From Psychromonas ingrahamii 37 (lineage in GTDB: Bacteria > Pseudomonadota > Gammaproteobacteria > Enterobacterales > Psychromonadaceae): 64,000 nucleotides of DNA. The position numbers and the translations under genes were made by a program. The stretch covers positions 3,348,001 to 3,412,000 of the forward strand of contig NC_008709.1 in assembly GCF_000015285.1 (NCBI RefSeq). The letters are read 5' to 3'. Below, in pieces: positions 1-9,713 of this stretch (its first letter is position 1; each line of letters opens with the position of its first letter). The notes below the pieces were generated by a model. It saw nothing but the letters and a program-made list of their open reading frames with translations. It did no database searches and was not told where the DNA came from.

Positions 1-1
1 T

Positions 2-1735
2 ACTATTACCTTAAATAGCAACGAGCACAGTAAAGCGATTTACCACAGAGCACTTGCAGAAGGCATGAATTTACGCAAATTCCCAACGCCCGATAATATG
101 CCCGTGCAGCTTGGTATCAGCCTTGATGAAACAACCACTATTACCGATGTTGAAGATTTATTACGTGTTATTACCGGTAAAGCACTTTCATCTGCAGGTT
201 TTGCAGCCCAGGTAGCAGAAGATGAGTTTGCCGGTATTCCGGCCACATGTCGCCGCAGGAGTAAATACTTAACCCATCCGATATTTAATGAGCACCACAG
301 TGAAACGCAAATGATGCGTTACATGAAAAAATTAGAGAATAAAGATTATTCGCTGACCCATGGCATGATCCCGCTCGGATGTTGTACCATGAAACTTAAT
401 GCGGCAGCGTTAATGCTGCCCGTCAGCTGGCCTGAATTTTCACAAATGCACCCCTTCGCACCGACCGAGCAGAGCTTTGGTTATCAGGAGCTGGCTGAAA
501 AATTATCCAAAATGCTTTGTGAAGTAACAGGTTACGATGGTTTCTCACTGCAGCCTAATTCCGGTGCACAGGGGGAATATGCAGGTCTTATCGCAATTCA
601 CCGTTACCACCAAAGTAACGGTGAAGATCAGCGAAACATCTGTTTGATACCCAGCTCAGCGCACGGCACTAACCCCGCTACCGCATCAATGCTGTCCATG
701 AAAGTAGTAGTTGTAGGCTGTGATCAACAAGGTAATATCGACCACGCAGACTTAAAAGCTAAAATTGATAAGCACCGAGATAACCTCTCCTGCATTATGG
801 TCACCTACCCCTCTACACATGGTATTTATGAAGAAGGGATTCAGGAAATATGTGAATGGGTACATGAAGCCGGTGGTCAAGTCTACCTTGATGGCGCAAA
901 TATGAATGCTCAGATAGGTCTTACCAGCCCAGGCTTTATCGGCTCCGACGTATCCCATCTTAACCTCCATAAAACCTTCTGCATACCGCATGGTGGCGGT
1001 GGTCCAGGTATGGGTCCGATTGGTGTCAAAAAACATCTTATTCCGTTCCTGCCGGGACATATCGAAGTCACCGAATCTGCAGATAATAAACATTATGCCG
1101 TTTCTGCGGCCGAGTTAGGCTCCGCTTCTATTCTGCCTATCTCCTATGCCTATATTGCCATGATGGGTGAACAGGGGTTAACCTCAGCGACCCAGATCGC
1201 TATCTTAAATGCGAACTACATAATGGAGCGTTTACGTCCGCATTACCCGATTTTATACCAGGGTAAAGAGGGCCGCGTTGCGCACGAATGTATTATCGAT
1301 ATTCGCCCGCTTGAAGCAGCATCGGGTATTTCCAATGAAGACATCGCTAAACGTCTGATGGATTATGGCTTCCATGCGCCGACTATGTCCTTCCCGGTGG
1401 GAGGTACCTTTATGATTGAACCGACTGAATCAGAAAGCACCGCTGAACTGGACAGATTCTGTGATGCCATGATAGCTATCCGCCACGAAATCAAGCAGAT
1501 AGAAGATGGTGAATGGTCTGCAACGGATAATCCGCTGGTCAATGCTCCCCATACACAGGTTGATTTAATGGAGTCCGAGTGGACCCATGGTTACAGCCGT
1601 GAGCTGGCCTGTTTCCCATCAAAGCACAGTAAAGACAGTAAGTACTGGCCGACAGTAAACCGTGTTGATAACGTATTTGGTGACCGTAACCTGATTTGCT
1701 CATGTCCAAGTATTGAAAGTTATATGGAAGAATAA
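2..1735 (+). CDS. gcvP: Glycine dehydrogenase (decarboxylating), P protein, C-terminal part
   Basis: The reading frame is open from the first bases of the window, so the gene begins upstream; about 578 of the usual ~960 residues are present. GcvP is the PLP-dependent P protein of the glycine cleavage system, decarboxylating glycine and passing the aminomethyl group to the lipoyl H protein in the cytoplasm. The PLP lysine lies in the motif [18 protein letters not shown], near nt 957-1010, and the glycine-rich loop after it is intact. The C-terminal half (small domain) is complete and ends at TAA. A hairpin with a T run follows, so this is the last gene of its transcript. The ATG at 65 is internal, not the start. 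The upstream gcvT/gcvH genes expected from family context are outside the window. Confidence 0.97.
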   Translation, partial: TITLNSNEHSKAIYHRALAEGMNLRKFPTPDNMPVQLGISLDETTTITDVEDLLRVITGKALSSAGFAAQVAEDEFAGIPATCRRRSKYLTHPIFNEHHSETQMMRYMKKLENKDYSLTHGMIPLGCCTMKLNAAALMLPVSWPEFSQMHPFAPTEQSFGYQELAEKLSKMLCEVTGYDGFSLQPNSGAQGEYAGLIAIHRYHQSNGEDQRNICLIPSSAHGTNPATASMLSMKVVVVGCDQQGNIDHADLKAKIDKHRDNLSCIMVTYPSTHGIYEEGIQEICEWVHEAGGQVYLDGANMNAQIGLTSPGFIGSDVSHLNLHKTFCIPHGGGGPGMGPIGVKKHLIPFLPGHIEVTESADNKHYAVSAAELGSASILPISYAYIAMMGEQGLTSATQIAILNANYIMERLRPHYPILYQGKEGRVAHECIIDIRPLEAASGISNEDIAKRLMDYGFHAPTMSFPVGGTFMIEPTESESTAELDRFCDAMIAIRHEIKQIEDGEWSATDNPLVNAPHTQVDLMESEWTHGYSRELACFPSKHSKDSKYWPTVNRVDNVFGDRNLICSCPSIESYMEE

Positions 1736-1811
1736 GCACCAATAATTAGAATTAGTTCGGATTTAATAAAAACAGTTATCTTAATCAAGTTACTTATTAA
1801 CCACTATAAAT

Positions 1812-1848
1812 AAAAAAGGCGAACCAGAAATGGCTCGCCTTTTTTTAA
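1812..1848 (+). terminator. Rho-independent terminator after gcvP
   Basis: AGGCGAACC pairs with GGCTCGCCT (one mismatch) around a 6-nt loop. It is preceded by an A run and followed by seven T, so it could work on both strands. It sits 75 nt after the gcvP stop. Confidence 0.85.
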
Positions 1849-1860
1849 TTTGAATATCTA

Positions 1861-2250
1861 ATACCAATTCCATTAATTAACTTCCAATCTCGATTCAATT
1901 TATTGAACAGAGTATTTGCACTCTCTCTACATCAAAAATAAAAATATTCCACACTCGGCTACATTTATTAATAGCCCGTAGGGTGCGCACCGATTACCGC
2001 TGTTTGCGGTGCATAGAATGCACCCTAACAATAATACCAAACGCATAAATTTAAGTGATCAGATTTATTATTCAATAATCATCACTACTGCTTTATGATT
2101 GTCAGTTTTTCCTTTGAAGGCATTGATCATAAACTTAACGCGTTTTGTATTAATAGCATTCTCTGACACTCGCGGCTTATTTGGTCAGCTCGTAGGGTGC
2201 ATTAACACTGTTTGCAGTGCATAGAATGCACCCTACCAATAATACCAACA
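1861..2250. repeat. Intergenic repeat cluster between gcvP and the GGDEF-EAL gene
   Basis: This 537-bp gap between convergent genes holds only repeats. Two copies of an inverted repeat, GTAGGGTGC...GCACCCTA(A/C), lie at 1978-2029 and 2192-2236. Two MITE-type ends in the same orientation lie at 1861 (ATACCAATTCCATTAATTAA) and 2034 (ATACCAAACGCAT...AAGTGATCAG). The ends are direct rather than inverted, so these look like remnants or solo ends and not an intact element. No gene is visible here. Confidence 0.65.
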
Positions 2251-2273
2251 GCACTAACCCTCAGTGCTTAATA

Positions 2274-4049
2274 TTAGCTGTCAGTAAAACGACCGATTAA
2301 TGCATCAAACTGATCAATAGGTATTGGTTTGCTGAATAAATATCCTTGGTAAAGAGTGCAACCTTTTCCTAAGAGTAATTGTTGTTGCTCTTCAGTTTCC
2401 ACTCCCTCGGCAATGACGTCTATATCCAGAATCTGTGCCATAGCAATAATCGCTTTGACTATCGCTTTATCGTTATTATCTGTCGCAATATCGCGCACAA
2501 AGGACTGGTCGATTTTGAACTGATCGAGGGGCAGCCGCTTAAGGTACTGTAAGGATGAATAACCTGTTCCAAAGTCATCCAGAGAGAACTGCACGCCAAT
2601 CTTATTTAATGCCTTCATCATGGCAATGGTGACTTCGGTGTCATATTGCAGCAGGCTTTCGGTCAATTCCAGCTTGAGTAAATTTCCGGGAATAGCATGT
2701 CGTTGTACAGCTGACTGGACTTGATCCACGAAATCCTTCTGCCGGAATTGTTTTGCACTCACATTGACTGCCAGTGTTAAGTCGCGCGTCTGCGACTTTT
2801 TCTGCCATACTTTGATCTGCGCACAAGCCGTTTCGATAACCCATTTCCCAATGGACAGAATCAATCCGGTTTCTTCCGCTATAGGGATAAAGGTAGCAGG
2901 TAACACTAGCCCGTGTTCAGGGTTCGTCCAGCGGATCAATGCTTCGGCTCCCAATACCCGGTTGTCACTGTCCATCTGAATTTGGTAATACAAATGAAAT
3001 TGCGACTTTTCAATGGCAATGCGCAATTCATTTTCGAGGGTGATGCGCGCGTTAATACTCTCCTGCATTTTCGGGTTAAAGAACCTGATCAGATTGCCAC
3101 CTGCTTGTTTGGCCTGATACATGGCGATATCGGCTTGTTTGATCAGATCTTCTGCCGTATTACCCTGATGGTCGAAAAAGACCGCACCGATACTTACGGT
3201 GCTGTGACATTTGTGCATGTCGAGTTGGTAAGGTTTGTTGAGCTCAGCTAAAATTTTATCAGCAATAGCCTTCGCCTTTGTTGCGGCTTCAATGGGATTT
3301 TCGTCCAGGTTTTCCAGAATCAACATAAACTCATCCCCTCCCAGACGCGCCACGGTATCGCCTTTGCGTAGACAGGATTCCAGGCGTTGCGCTGTCTGTA
3401 TCAGCAGTAAATCACCGACTTCATGGCCGAGGGTGTCGTTGATATCCTTGAAATGATCCAAATCAATAAACATCACCGCACTTTCACAGCCTTGACGCAC
3501 GTTGGAAGCTAATGCGTGATGCAGCCGGTCTATCAAAAGACGCCTGTTGGGCAAGCCGGTAAGCGTGTCATAGAAGGCAAGGTCATTAAGCTCTTCTGCC
3601 AGTTTAGCTTTCTCTTTGCTTTGAAAGGTAAGATCCTGGTTGACAATAGCAAGCTCCGCTGCCCGTTTAGCTTTCTCTTTGCTTTGAAAGGCAAGTTCTT
3701 TATTGGCAATAGCAAGCTCCACTGCCCGTTTAGCTTTCTCTTTGTTTTGAAAGGTAAGCTCCTGGTTGGCAATAGCAAGCTCCGCTGCCCGTTTATCCTT
3801 CTCTTCGTTTTGAAAGGCAAGCTCCTTGTTGGCAATGGCAAGCTCCTCGTTGACAATGGCAAGCTCCTTGTTGGCAATGGTAAGCTTCTTGTTGGCAATG
3901 GTAAGCTTCTTGTTGGCAATGGTAAGCTTCTTGTTGGCAATCGCCAGCGCACTGTTGGCAACGGCCAGCTTATTGTTGGCAATAGCAAGCTCTGACAAAT
4001 AGCCTTTCCTGTCATTAATTTTACTGTCGTATTCTGCGTCCTTACTCAT
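2274..4049 (-). CDS. GGDEF-EAL domain protein with long heptad-repeat N-terminus
   Basis: 591-residue soluble protein with no signal peptide or membrane segment. Residues ~15-155 are almost pure coiled coil built from seven-residue repeats (variants of LAIANKE) and longer 21-residue repeats. Residues ~160-325 form a GGDEF domain with an intact ARLGGDEF active-site motif and an RxxD inhibitory site (RKGD) five residues before it. Residues ~340-585 form an EAL domain with GAEALIRW and a DDFGTGYSS loop. It may make and/or degrade c-di-GMP; both active sites look intact, so the net direction cannot be told. No sensory PAS/GAF domain is present, so the coiled coil is probably the dimerisation or partner-binding part. 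The start is ATG at 4049. It is monocistronic by spacing. Confidence 0.93.
   Translation of the reverse strand: MSKDAEYDSKINDRKGYLSELAIANNKLAVANSALAIANKKLTIANKKLTIANKKLTIANKELAIVNEELAIANKELAFQNEEKDKRAAELAIANQELTFQNKEKAKRAVELAIANKELAFQSKEKAKRAAELAIVNQDLTFQSKEKAKLAEELNDLAFYDTLTGLPNRRLLIDRLHHALASNVRQGCESAVMFIDLDHFKDINDTLGHEVGDLLLIQTAQRLESCLRKGDTVARLGGDEFMLILENLDENPIEAATKAKAIADKILAELNKPYQLDMHKCHSTVSIGAVFFDHQGNTAEDLIKQADIAMYQAKQAGGNLIRFFNPKMQESINARITLENELRIAIEKSQFHLYYQIQMDSDNRVLGAEALIRWTNPEHGLVLPATFIPIAEETGLILSIGKWVIETACAQIKVWQKKSQTRDLTLAVNVSAKQFRQKDFVDQVQSAVQRHAIPGNLLKLELTESLLQYDTEVTIAMMKALNKIGVQFSLDDFGTGYSSLQYLKRLPLDQFKIDQSFVRDIATDNNDKAIVKAIIAMAQILDIDVIAEGVETEEQQQLLLGKGCTLYQGYLFSKPIPIDQFDALIGRFTDS
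3598..3985 (-). repeat. In-gene tandem repeats (63-bp and 21-bp units) coding the coiled coil
   Basis: Four 63-bp units start near 3598, 3661, 3724 and 3787 (each beginning GCC(C/A)GTTTA on the plus strand). They are followed by about six 21-bp units (AAGCTTCTTGTTGGCAATGG type) up to ~3985. Both periods are multiples of three and seven codons, so copy-number change would keep the frame and the heptad register. Near-identical 21-bp copies between ~3885 and 3950 point to recent expansion. Confidence 0.85.
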
Positions 4050-4768
4050 TTGTTTAACCCTCTTACATTTAAACCGTGTCTTAGGAAGGGCAGGATATTT
4101 GATAATCCCCCCACTTTCCCTTTACGGCAACTGTAAAACCAAAATTATTTTAACCCGTCTTTTAATGGTTTTCCCCATTCAACTGGCATTCGAATTTTCC
4201 ACCTATTCTGTTTTTCGAAAATGCGCTTAAATTCGAATAACACCTGCAGAAAGCTCAACCTTTCAGATCAGTAGCTTTTCCAGTTTGTCCAAGTTATCTA
4301 TTTCCCTTAAGCGTCATCAATTGTCATTTTCTCTGCAGGGTAAAGCGCTTCAATCTTAGGCAACACAGATTCATTTCTCTGATATAAACTGCTTTAGTAC
4401 TGCCTGTTTTAGACACTAAAGAACACCAAAGTATTTCTACATCTTCGGCCAGCTTTACTGAAGTTGGTATAGATGACCTTTAATACAATCATCTTTTTAT
4501 TTTATTGTATGCTAAAATTTCAAAATCACCTTTACTAACAGAAGCAGATACAAAACACCTGTTAGCTAAACGACTCATTTTTTCCTATCTAAATAATGGC
4601 TTTGTTATAAGATCAATACAAAGCACTCAAAAAACACTCAACCCTCTATCAAGCTCAAAAGAGCTGATTAAAAATAAATTTGAAATGCTATTTTTTAAGC
4701 ATAAAAACGGTTTTTATATTTGCAGGATTTTTACCAATATTAAAACGTTAGCACTTTGCCAGAAAGGG
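4050..4768. other. Intergenic region, no gene recognised
   Basis: About 720 bp of AT-rich DNA between two minus-strand GGDEF genes. The plus-strand open frame at 4505-4792 begins with TTG, lacks a Shine-Dalgarno, overlaps the next gene and resembles nothing I know. I see no repeat or RNA gene here. Confidence 0.5.
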
Positions 4769-5620
4769 TTACACTTGAAGAGGATATTTTGATTGGTCTG
4801 CTATTACCTTGTTACGCCCCTGTCCCTTTGCCAGATAAAGATTATTATCTGCTCGAAGAACTAAGCTTTCTTGAGTTGTGATAGAACCACCGTAACTCGA
4901 CACCCCTATACTGATGGTTAGTTTGATTTTAAGTGCTTTGGAACCCACAAAAAAATGATGCATCTCAATTCTTTTGCGTAATCGTTCTGCCAGAATATGG
5001 GCATATCCAGGACCCGTATTGGGTGCAATTACAAGAAATTCCTCCCCCCCGTAACGCGCCATAACATCGAAGCTGCGAAGCTCTTGAAGCACTAACGCGC
5101 TAATGTCAGTAAGCACTTGATCGCCGACTTGGTGCCCGTGCTGATCGTTTATCAGTTTGAAATTGTCCAAGTCGATCAGTAATAGTGAGAGATCAAATTT
5201 GTATCGCTGCGCTTTTGCTATCTCTTCCTGCAGGCATTTTTCCATATGTCGGCGGTTATATACACCGGTCAGAGGGTCAGTGGAAGACTCTTTTTCCAGT
5301 TCGCAGATGCGTATAATATCCAGCGCAGTGTTTAAAGACAGGAAGGTTGATAACAATACAAAACAGGCGCCAAAAAAGAATACACCAGGCACAATGAGAT
5401 CCGTTGCTTGTGTATGTTTTTCCCAAAAAATATTGACATAAGCCAGATAACCAAGCACAAACAGACTAATCAGGCAGCCCATGGTAAACCAGCCCTTATG
5501 AGATCGCCCCTCAGGAAAACTTCGGAGAATTCGCCTAACCGTAAGAAGAGATCCCAGAAGGATTAATATGCCCACCAGCACCAGACTGTTAGATAGCAGT
5601 AATAACAAATTTAAGCCCAA
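4769..5620 (-). CDS. Membrane-anchored GGDEF diguanylate cyclase
   Basis: 283 residues. Three hydrophobic segments (residues ~5-27, 43-62 and 75-97) are followed by a single GGDEF domain (residues ~115-280). It has the active-site motif ARYGGEEF and the RxxD product-inhibition site RSFD five residues upstream, so it should be an active, c-di-GMP-inhibited cyclase at the inner membrane. There is no ATG at the 5' end: the frame begins with TTG at 5620 without an evident Shine-Dalgarno, the frame stays open upstream to a TGA at 5657-5659, and the first ATG (residue ~47) would delete the first membrane segment. The start is therefore uncertain and the 5' end may be damaged. A second GGDEF protein lies 700 bp downstream on the same strand. 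Confidence 0.85.
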   Translation of the reverse strand: MGLNLLLLLSNSLVLVGILILLGSLLTVRRILRSFPEGRSHKGWFTMGCLISLFVLGYLAYVNIFWEKHTQATDLIVPGVFFFGACFVLLSTFLSLNTALDIIRICELEKESSTDPLTGVYNRRHMEKCLQEEIAKAQRYKFDLSLLLIDLDNFKLINDQHGHQVGDQVLTDISALVLQELRSFDVMARYGGEEFLVIAPNTGPGYAHILAERLRKRIEMHHFFVGSKALKIKLTISIGVSSYGGSITTQESLVLRADNNLYLAKGQGRNKVIADQSKYPLQV

Positions 5621-6701
5621 TTTATTTGGATGACTGAATAAGAACCAACGCCGCGCTCACTGGCCGTTAAGTGGCTGCTGTTTTTTGCATTTTGTTTTGG
5701 AAAAACCTCAAAAACGGTATTGTGTTAGAGAGTCATCATTTATTGAATGAAGCCGCTATACGGCAGAAAAAACTACAAAAATCTAAGCTCCAAATAAGAT
5801 ACAGTCAATATTGACGGCTTTATTTGAAGGTTGTTATCAATCCACTGAACAAACCCTTTTGATAATTTAGATCAATATTATATCAACATATTAACATTAC
5901 AAGATAAATCCCCCAATACCATCAACTGTTACAACCGTTTTCCCAGTCAAGTCACCATTTTTAAATACCTGGCCCCAGCTTCACACTTTTTTCGGGGATC
6001 ACCAGAAACGCACAAGTGCGGGCAGCCAAAAATACTGGCGAATGCTAACCATGCTCTCCTGTCTAAATTCAGCGCGCTAAGTAGGCCGAGTGTTAGCTCA
6101 CTTATAAAAAGTAATCGCTTGCCTTGTTTCTTTCCAAACTTTTTGCCTGAAGGTAGGGCAGCGCCTCAACTCGGCTGATGGTTAACAAACACCCCCTTTC
6201 AATTTCAAATGCCTGGTGTGCAATAAGCGGTAGGATCCGCTCTGGATTGAACTCTGCAGCGGATCGGTATAAGGGAAAAATACAGGTCGTTACAAAAGAT
6301 AATATAAAATTTCAATAAGGTTTTACTCTCATCGAAACGCGATAAGAGGGAATGCTATGCAATAAAACGATCTGTTTAAATCAACCTTGAGCGGGGCTTT
6401 ATGCTTTTATACTCAACCAGAAAAATCACTATAAATTTAAAAAATAATGCTATTCATAAACATAAGTTATTAATTAGTTAAACTATATTAAATGTACTAA
6501 TGCAGATGCTGTTACCAGTCAACGCTGAATGCTTGGCTTTTTATTTAACTTTATTGACGTTAGCTGATTTTATAGCAAACTCATTGTTTGAGCGCTTCAG
6601 GTCAGTCTGTCTATAAGCTGTTTTTAAGAATATATCGACAATGTGAGTTAACGGGCTTATCAACAAATGCATGGCTCAGTCAGTAAAATTCAGGAATAAA
6701 T
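5621..6701. other. Long intergenic region, nothing recognised
   Basis: 1.08 kb between the divergent cyclase gene and the CDF transporter gene. Six-frame reading gives no open frame that looks like a protein. The more GC-rich stretch at ~5980-6260 could be an old gene remnant, but I could not match it to any family. The promoter of the CDF gene must lie in the last few hundred bases. Confidence 0.4.
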
Positions 6702-7613
6702 ATGTCAACCAATGCTTCTACCAAAGTTATTATCGCAGCTTTAATAGGCAACGCAGCTATTGCGATCACCAAGTTTTTTGCCGCTTTTATGACCGGCAGT
6801 TCAGCTATGCTCTCTGAAGGCATACATTCACTGGTTGATACCGGAAATCAGATATTATTGCTCTATGGGATGAAACAGGCAAAAAAACCGGCTGATGATG
6901 AATTTCCCTTTGGACATGGTAAAGAAATCTATTTCTGGAGTTTTATTGTGGCGATACTGATCTTTGCTGTGGGTTCCGGTGTGTCTATCTATGAGGGCAT
7001 TCGTCATGTGATCCACCCGGCTGAGATAAAAAACCCCATGGTCAACTATATCGTATTGTGCCTTGCGCTTCTGTTTGAAGGCGCTGCATGGTTTTTTGCC
7101 TTTAAAGAGTTTGGCAAAGTTAAGGGAAAACACGGTTATATCGAAGCGGTCCAGAAAGGTAAAGATCCTTCTATGTTTGTTGTGCTGTTTGAAGATTCCG
7201 CCGCTTTGTTAGGTTTGTTGATAGCTTTGCTGGGTATCTGGTTAACTCAGGTCACCGGTATTGCTCTTTTCGATGGCATCGCTTCTATCTTAATCGGATT
7301 GATTCTTGGCGGTACGGCTATCTGGCTGGCGATTGAAACCAAGGGCTTGCTGATCGGTGAGGGAGCCAATAAAGAAGTCATCAACAGTATCAGAAAGATC
7401 GCAAATTCTTTTGAAGAAGTTGAGAAAGTGAATGAGCTTCTTACTATGCACATGGGGCCCGAATTTATACTGGTCAATATTAGTATTCGTTTTAAACGTG
7501 AGCAGTTAACCCGTGAACTCGAAGAGGTTATTCAGTCACTTGATGCTGCGATCAAGGCGGAGCATAGAATGGTACAGCGAATATTTATCGAAGCCGAATC
7601 ATTTCAGGAATAA
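6702..7613 (+). CDS. Cation diffusion facilitator (CDF) family metal transporter
   Basis: 303-residue inner-membrane protein with about six transmembrane helices followed by a ~80-residue cytoplasmic domain. The CDF metal-site motif in TM2 is SEGIHSLVDTGNQ (HxxxD). The TM5 motif is FEDSAALLG, an acidic variant of the usual HxxxD that is seen in the ZnT9-like subgroup. CDF proteins export Zn2+, Fe2+, Mn2+ or similar ions in exchange for protons; the metal here cannot be told from sequence. The start ATG at 6702 has a good Shine-Dalgarno (AGGAA, 8 nt upstream). The gene stands alone; the next gene is convergent. Confidence 0.92.
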   Translation: MSTNASTKVIIAALIGNAAIAITKFFAAFMTGSSAMLSEGIHSLVDTGNQILLLYGMKQAKKPADDEFPFGHGKEIYFWSFIVAILIFAVGSGVSIYEGIRHVIHPAEIKNPMVNYIVLCLALLFEGAAWFFAFKEFGKVKGKHGYIEAVQKGKDPSMFVVLFEDSAALLGLLIALLGIWLTQVTGIALFDGIASILIGLILGGTAIWLAIETKGLLIGEGANKEVINSIRKIANSFEEVEKVNELLTMHMGPEFILVNISIRFKREQLTRELEEVIQSLDAAIKAEHRMVQRIFIEAESFQE

Positions 7614-7764
7614 CGGAAAAAACAGCCATTCAATTTTCATTCTCCGAAATGCTTTAATCAGAGATTCAATTGAACGACAGTTCAGTATTATGAATGGGCT
7701 ACTTACTGATTGCTGATAATTATCTCTGCATGCGATCTCAGTCTATATAACTGTCAATCCTAGA

Positions 7765-8190
7765 TTAGCGCACTACAAAGACAGAGCAATGCGCATGACG
7801 CACTATTTTTGCCGCATTAGATCCCAATAGATAGGATCGAAATTTGGGTTTAGCCGATGCCATCACAATCGCGTCAGCATTACTTTTTTTCGCTTGCGCA
7901 ACCACTTCATCGGACACAGCACCATGACGAATAATGCAACGCCCCCTGTTCCACTTAGGAATAATGGCATCAAACATCGCCTGCACGGCTAATTCTGTCG
8001 CAGAATGTTTTTCAGTAAGGCGATCACTGACCGCCGTTATCGCCATGCGCCGATGGCTTGCGGTATCATCAACAAAGAGTATATCAATAACCCCATCGTC
8101 ATCGAGAAGCTTAAGTGCCATGCTGACCTCTCTTTCGACAAGTTCGTTAAATGCTAAATCAACCGGCATTAATATATGTTTTAAGCTCAT
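7765..8190 (-). CDS. Universal stress protein (UspA family), TRAP-associated type
   Basis: 141 residues, the normal length for a single Usp domain. The N-terminus (MSLKHILMPVDL) and the C-terminal ending (LLGSNAAKIVRHAHCSVFVVR) are typical. The nucleotide-binding loop GxxGx9G(S/T) is only partly kept: the first glycines are replaced (ASAKPKFRSYLLGS), so ATP binding may be weakened. The ATG follows directly after the stop codon of a truncated TRAP large-permease frame (TAG then ATG). UspA proteins such as TeaD are known to sit downstream of TRAP transporter genes, so this is probably the surviving last gene of a lost TRAP operon. A good GGAG Shine-Dalgarno lies inside the remnant. Confidence 0.9.
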   Translation of the reverse strand: MSLKHILMPVDLAFNELVEREVSMALKLLDDDGVIDILFVDDTASHRRMAITAVSDRLTEKHSATELAVQAMFDAIIPKWNRGRCIIRHGAVSDEVVAQAKKSNADAIVMASAKPKFRSYLLGSNAAKIVRHAHCSVFVVR

Positions 8191-8400
8191 CTACCCCTCT
8201 CCCATTAATTTATTAGGTAACCATAAAACTATTTCAGGAAAGACCATGCACAAAATTAATACCGACAGCTTTAATAAAATAAACGGCGTGATAGAACGGT
8301 AGATATCCATCATGGTAACGCCTGGCGGTGCAATACCTTTAAGATAAAACAGCGTGAATCCATAGGGTGACGTATGGATAATGCTTAAATTGAGATATGG
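8191..8400 (-). pseudogene. Remnant of TRAP transporter large permease (DctM-type), C-terminus only
   Basis: Reading the minus strand from ~8400 to the TAG at 8191-8193 gives an open frame ending in a DctM C-terminus. It contains HTSPYGFTLFYLKGIAPPGV, then MDIYRSITPF, then FPEIVLWLPNKLMG, which match the final ~60 residues of TRAP large permeases. Upstream of ~8400 the homology stops and there is no start or body of the gene, so ~360 residues are missing. At the break, a TTAA(A/G)CATTATCCATA motif occurs twice in tandem (8374-8411), possibly a deletion or insertion scar. The tail is kept directly in front of the usp gene. The call is from my own translation; it is too short to appear as a normal gene. 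Confidence 0.8.
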
Positions 8401-8510
8401 ATAATGTTTAAGGCGGGAAAGTGATTATCTTAATATTTTTAAGTAGGTTGCTGTAGAAATAAAGGCCAAGTGATCTTTCTATATTACCAAAGGCGCAATA
8501 ATAGCTTCTA

Positions 8511-8541
8511 ACTTCCCGTTAGTGATGCACTAACGGGAAGT
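8511..8541 (-). terminator. Strong hairpin downstream of LysR gene
   Basis: ACTTCCCGTTAGTG and CACTAACGGGAAGT form a perfect 14-bp stem around a 3-nt loop (ATG). It lies just after the LysR stop on the minus strand. No clear T run follows, so it may be a terminator, an RNA-stability hairpin or a protein site. Confidence 0.6.
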
Positions 8542-8551
8542 CAGACAAACA

Positions 8552-9436
8552 TTAGCCCTGTCCGCCATCCATTTCTTCTTGTAGAAATGTAACCAATGCT
8601 TGGGATGCTTGGGATAAGTAGTGACTTGCTTTCCACCCTATCCCCAAATGTATTGGAATAGGGGGATTAAAAGGCACAGTCACAAGCTCACTATCTTCGG
8701 TCAAAATAATAGGTAAACAAGTCGAGATACCTATTTTCTTGCGGATTAACGATTTCAATAATTCAATTAAATTCGTTTCAAAACGAATATCAGGATTAAT
8801 TCCATGTTGCTGGCAATAACTGCTCACCGCTTCGCGCAGAAAATAACCTTCACGGAACAGAACCAAAGGCTGGTTGCAAAATTGCTCGAGTGTGATGTTA
8901 TAGCATTTGGCAAATTCATGTTCCCGCGGTACACAAGCCACTATTTGCTCTTTAGCTAAGGTAATACAGCGAATATTGTCATGGTGTCTATCGGCGCGGA
9001 TCATCGCCAGATCTAATTCACCATCAAGCAGCATATTGGCTAAAGTCGCCGTACCCGCTTCATGAATATTAATTTGAATACCCGGGTAGCGCTGTTTAAA
9101 TAATGCCAGCGTATCAGGCAGATAGTAGGAGCCGATCATCGCAGGAGTACCGAGGTTGATGGTGCCGGACTCAAGTCCCTTAAGTTCTTGCAGTTGTATT
9201 TTTGCTTGTTTAACATTGTCTAAAATTTTCTGCGCATGCTTCAGCAATACTTGCCCATCACTGGTAATACTCATCTTGCGTTCAGCTCTATTAATCAGCT
9301 TCAGTGCCAGTTGTTTCTCCAACTTCTGAATACTCATACTCAATGCTGACTGTGCAATCCCTAATTCCTCAGCAGCTTTAGTAAAGTTTCCGGTTTGCGC
9401 TAATACAGTAAAATAATACAGTCTTTTAAAATCCAT
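8552..9436 (-). CDS. LysR-family transcriptional regulator
   Basis: 294 residues, normal for LysR proteins. The N-terminal winged helix (residues 1-60: FKRLYYFTVLAQTGNFTKAA...AQSALSMSIQKLE) is followed by a periplasmic-binding-protein-like effector domain. It is divergent from glaH with a ~280-bp gap, the usual LysR layout, so glaH-lhgO is a plausible target. In E. coli that operon is controlled by the GntR-type CsiR, which is not present here. The effector cannot be read from sequence; glutarate or a related acid is an inference from position. The start is ATG at 9436, preceded by AAGGACC about 7 nt upstream. Confidence 0.92.
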   Translation of the reverse strand: MDFKRLYYFTVLAQTGNFTKAAEELGIAQSALSMSIQKLEKQLALKLINRAERKMSITSDGQVLLKHAQKILDNVKQAKIQLQELKGLESGTINLGTPAMIGSYYLPDTLALFKQRYPGIQINIHEAGTATLANMLLDGELDLAMIRADRHHDNIRCITLAKEQIVACVPREHEFAKCYNITLEQFCNQPLVLFREGYFLREAVSSYCQQHGINPDIRFETNLIELLKSLIRKKIGISTCLPIILTEDSELVTVPFNPPIPIHLGIGWKASHYLSQASQALVTFLQEEMDGGQG

Positions 9437-9713
9437 TACTCAAGGTCCTTATTACATTTCAATACTGCTACGACACAGCGGTTAAATTATCAATACTGTA
9501 GCTCGACTATAGCGTCACGGATCAACACAGCAGGGGATTATTAACAATACCACATATCAATAAAATTGATGGAAACTATACTTATCATATATTGTTAATA
9601 TAGTAAGTTATTTGTTAAAGTTTTGTTAACTCGCGGCAGATGACTCATATTGAGTCCGTACGCTTTACTTGCCAAACTTATTAAGCAGTTTAATAAAGAG
9701 AAGGACATCAATT

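Noticed and set aside
3516-4015. Two long antisense/alternate frames rich in VGNGKLL and LPTRSLP repeats
   Set aside because: They are by-products of the 21-bp tandem repeat in the true GGDEF-EAL frame.
4505-4792. Plus-strand frame of 95 codons between the GGDEF genes
   Set aside because: It begins with TTG, has no ribosome site, overlaps the convergent cyclase gene and shows no family features.
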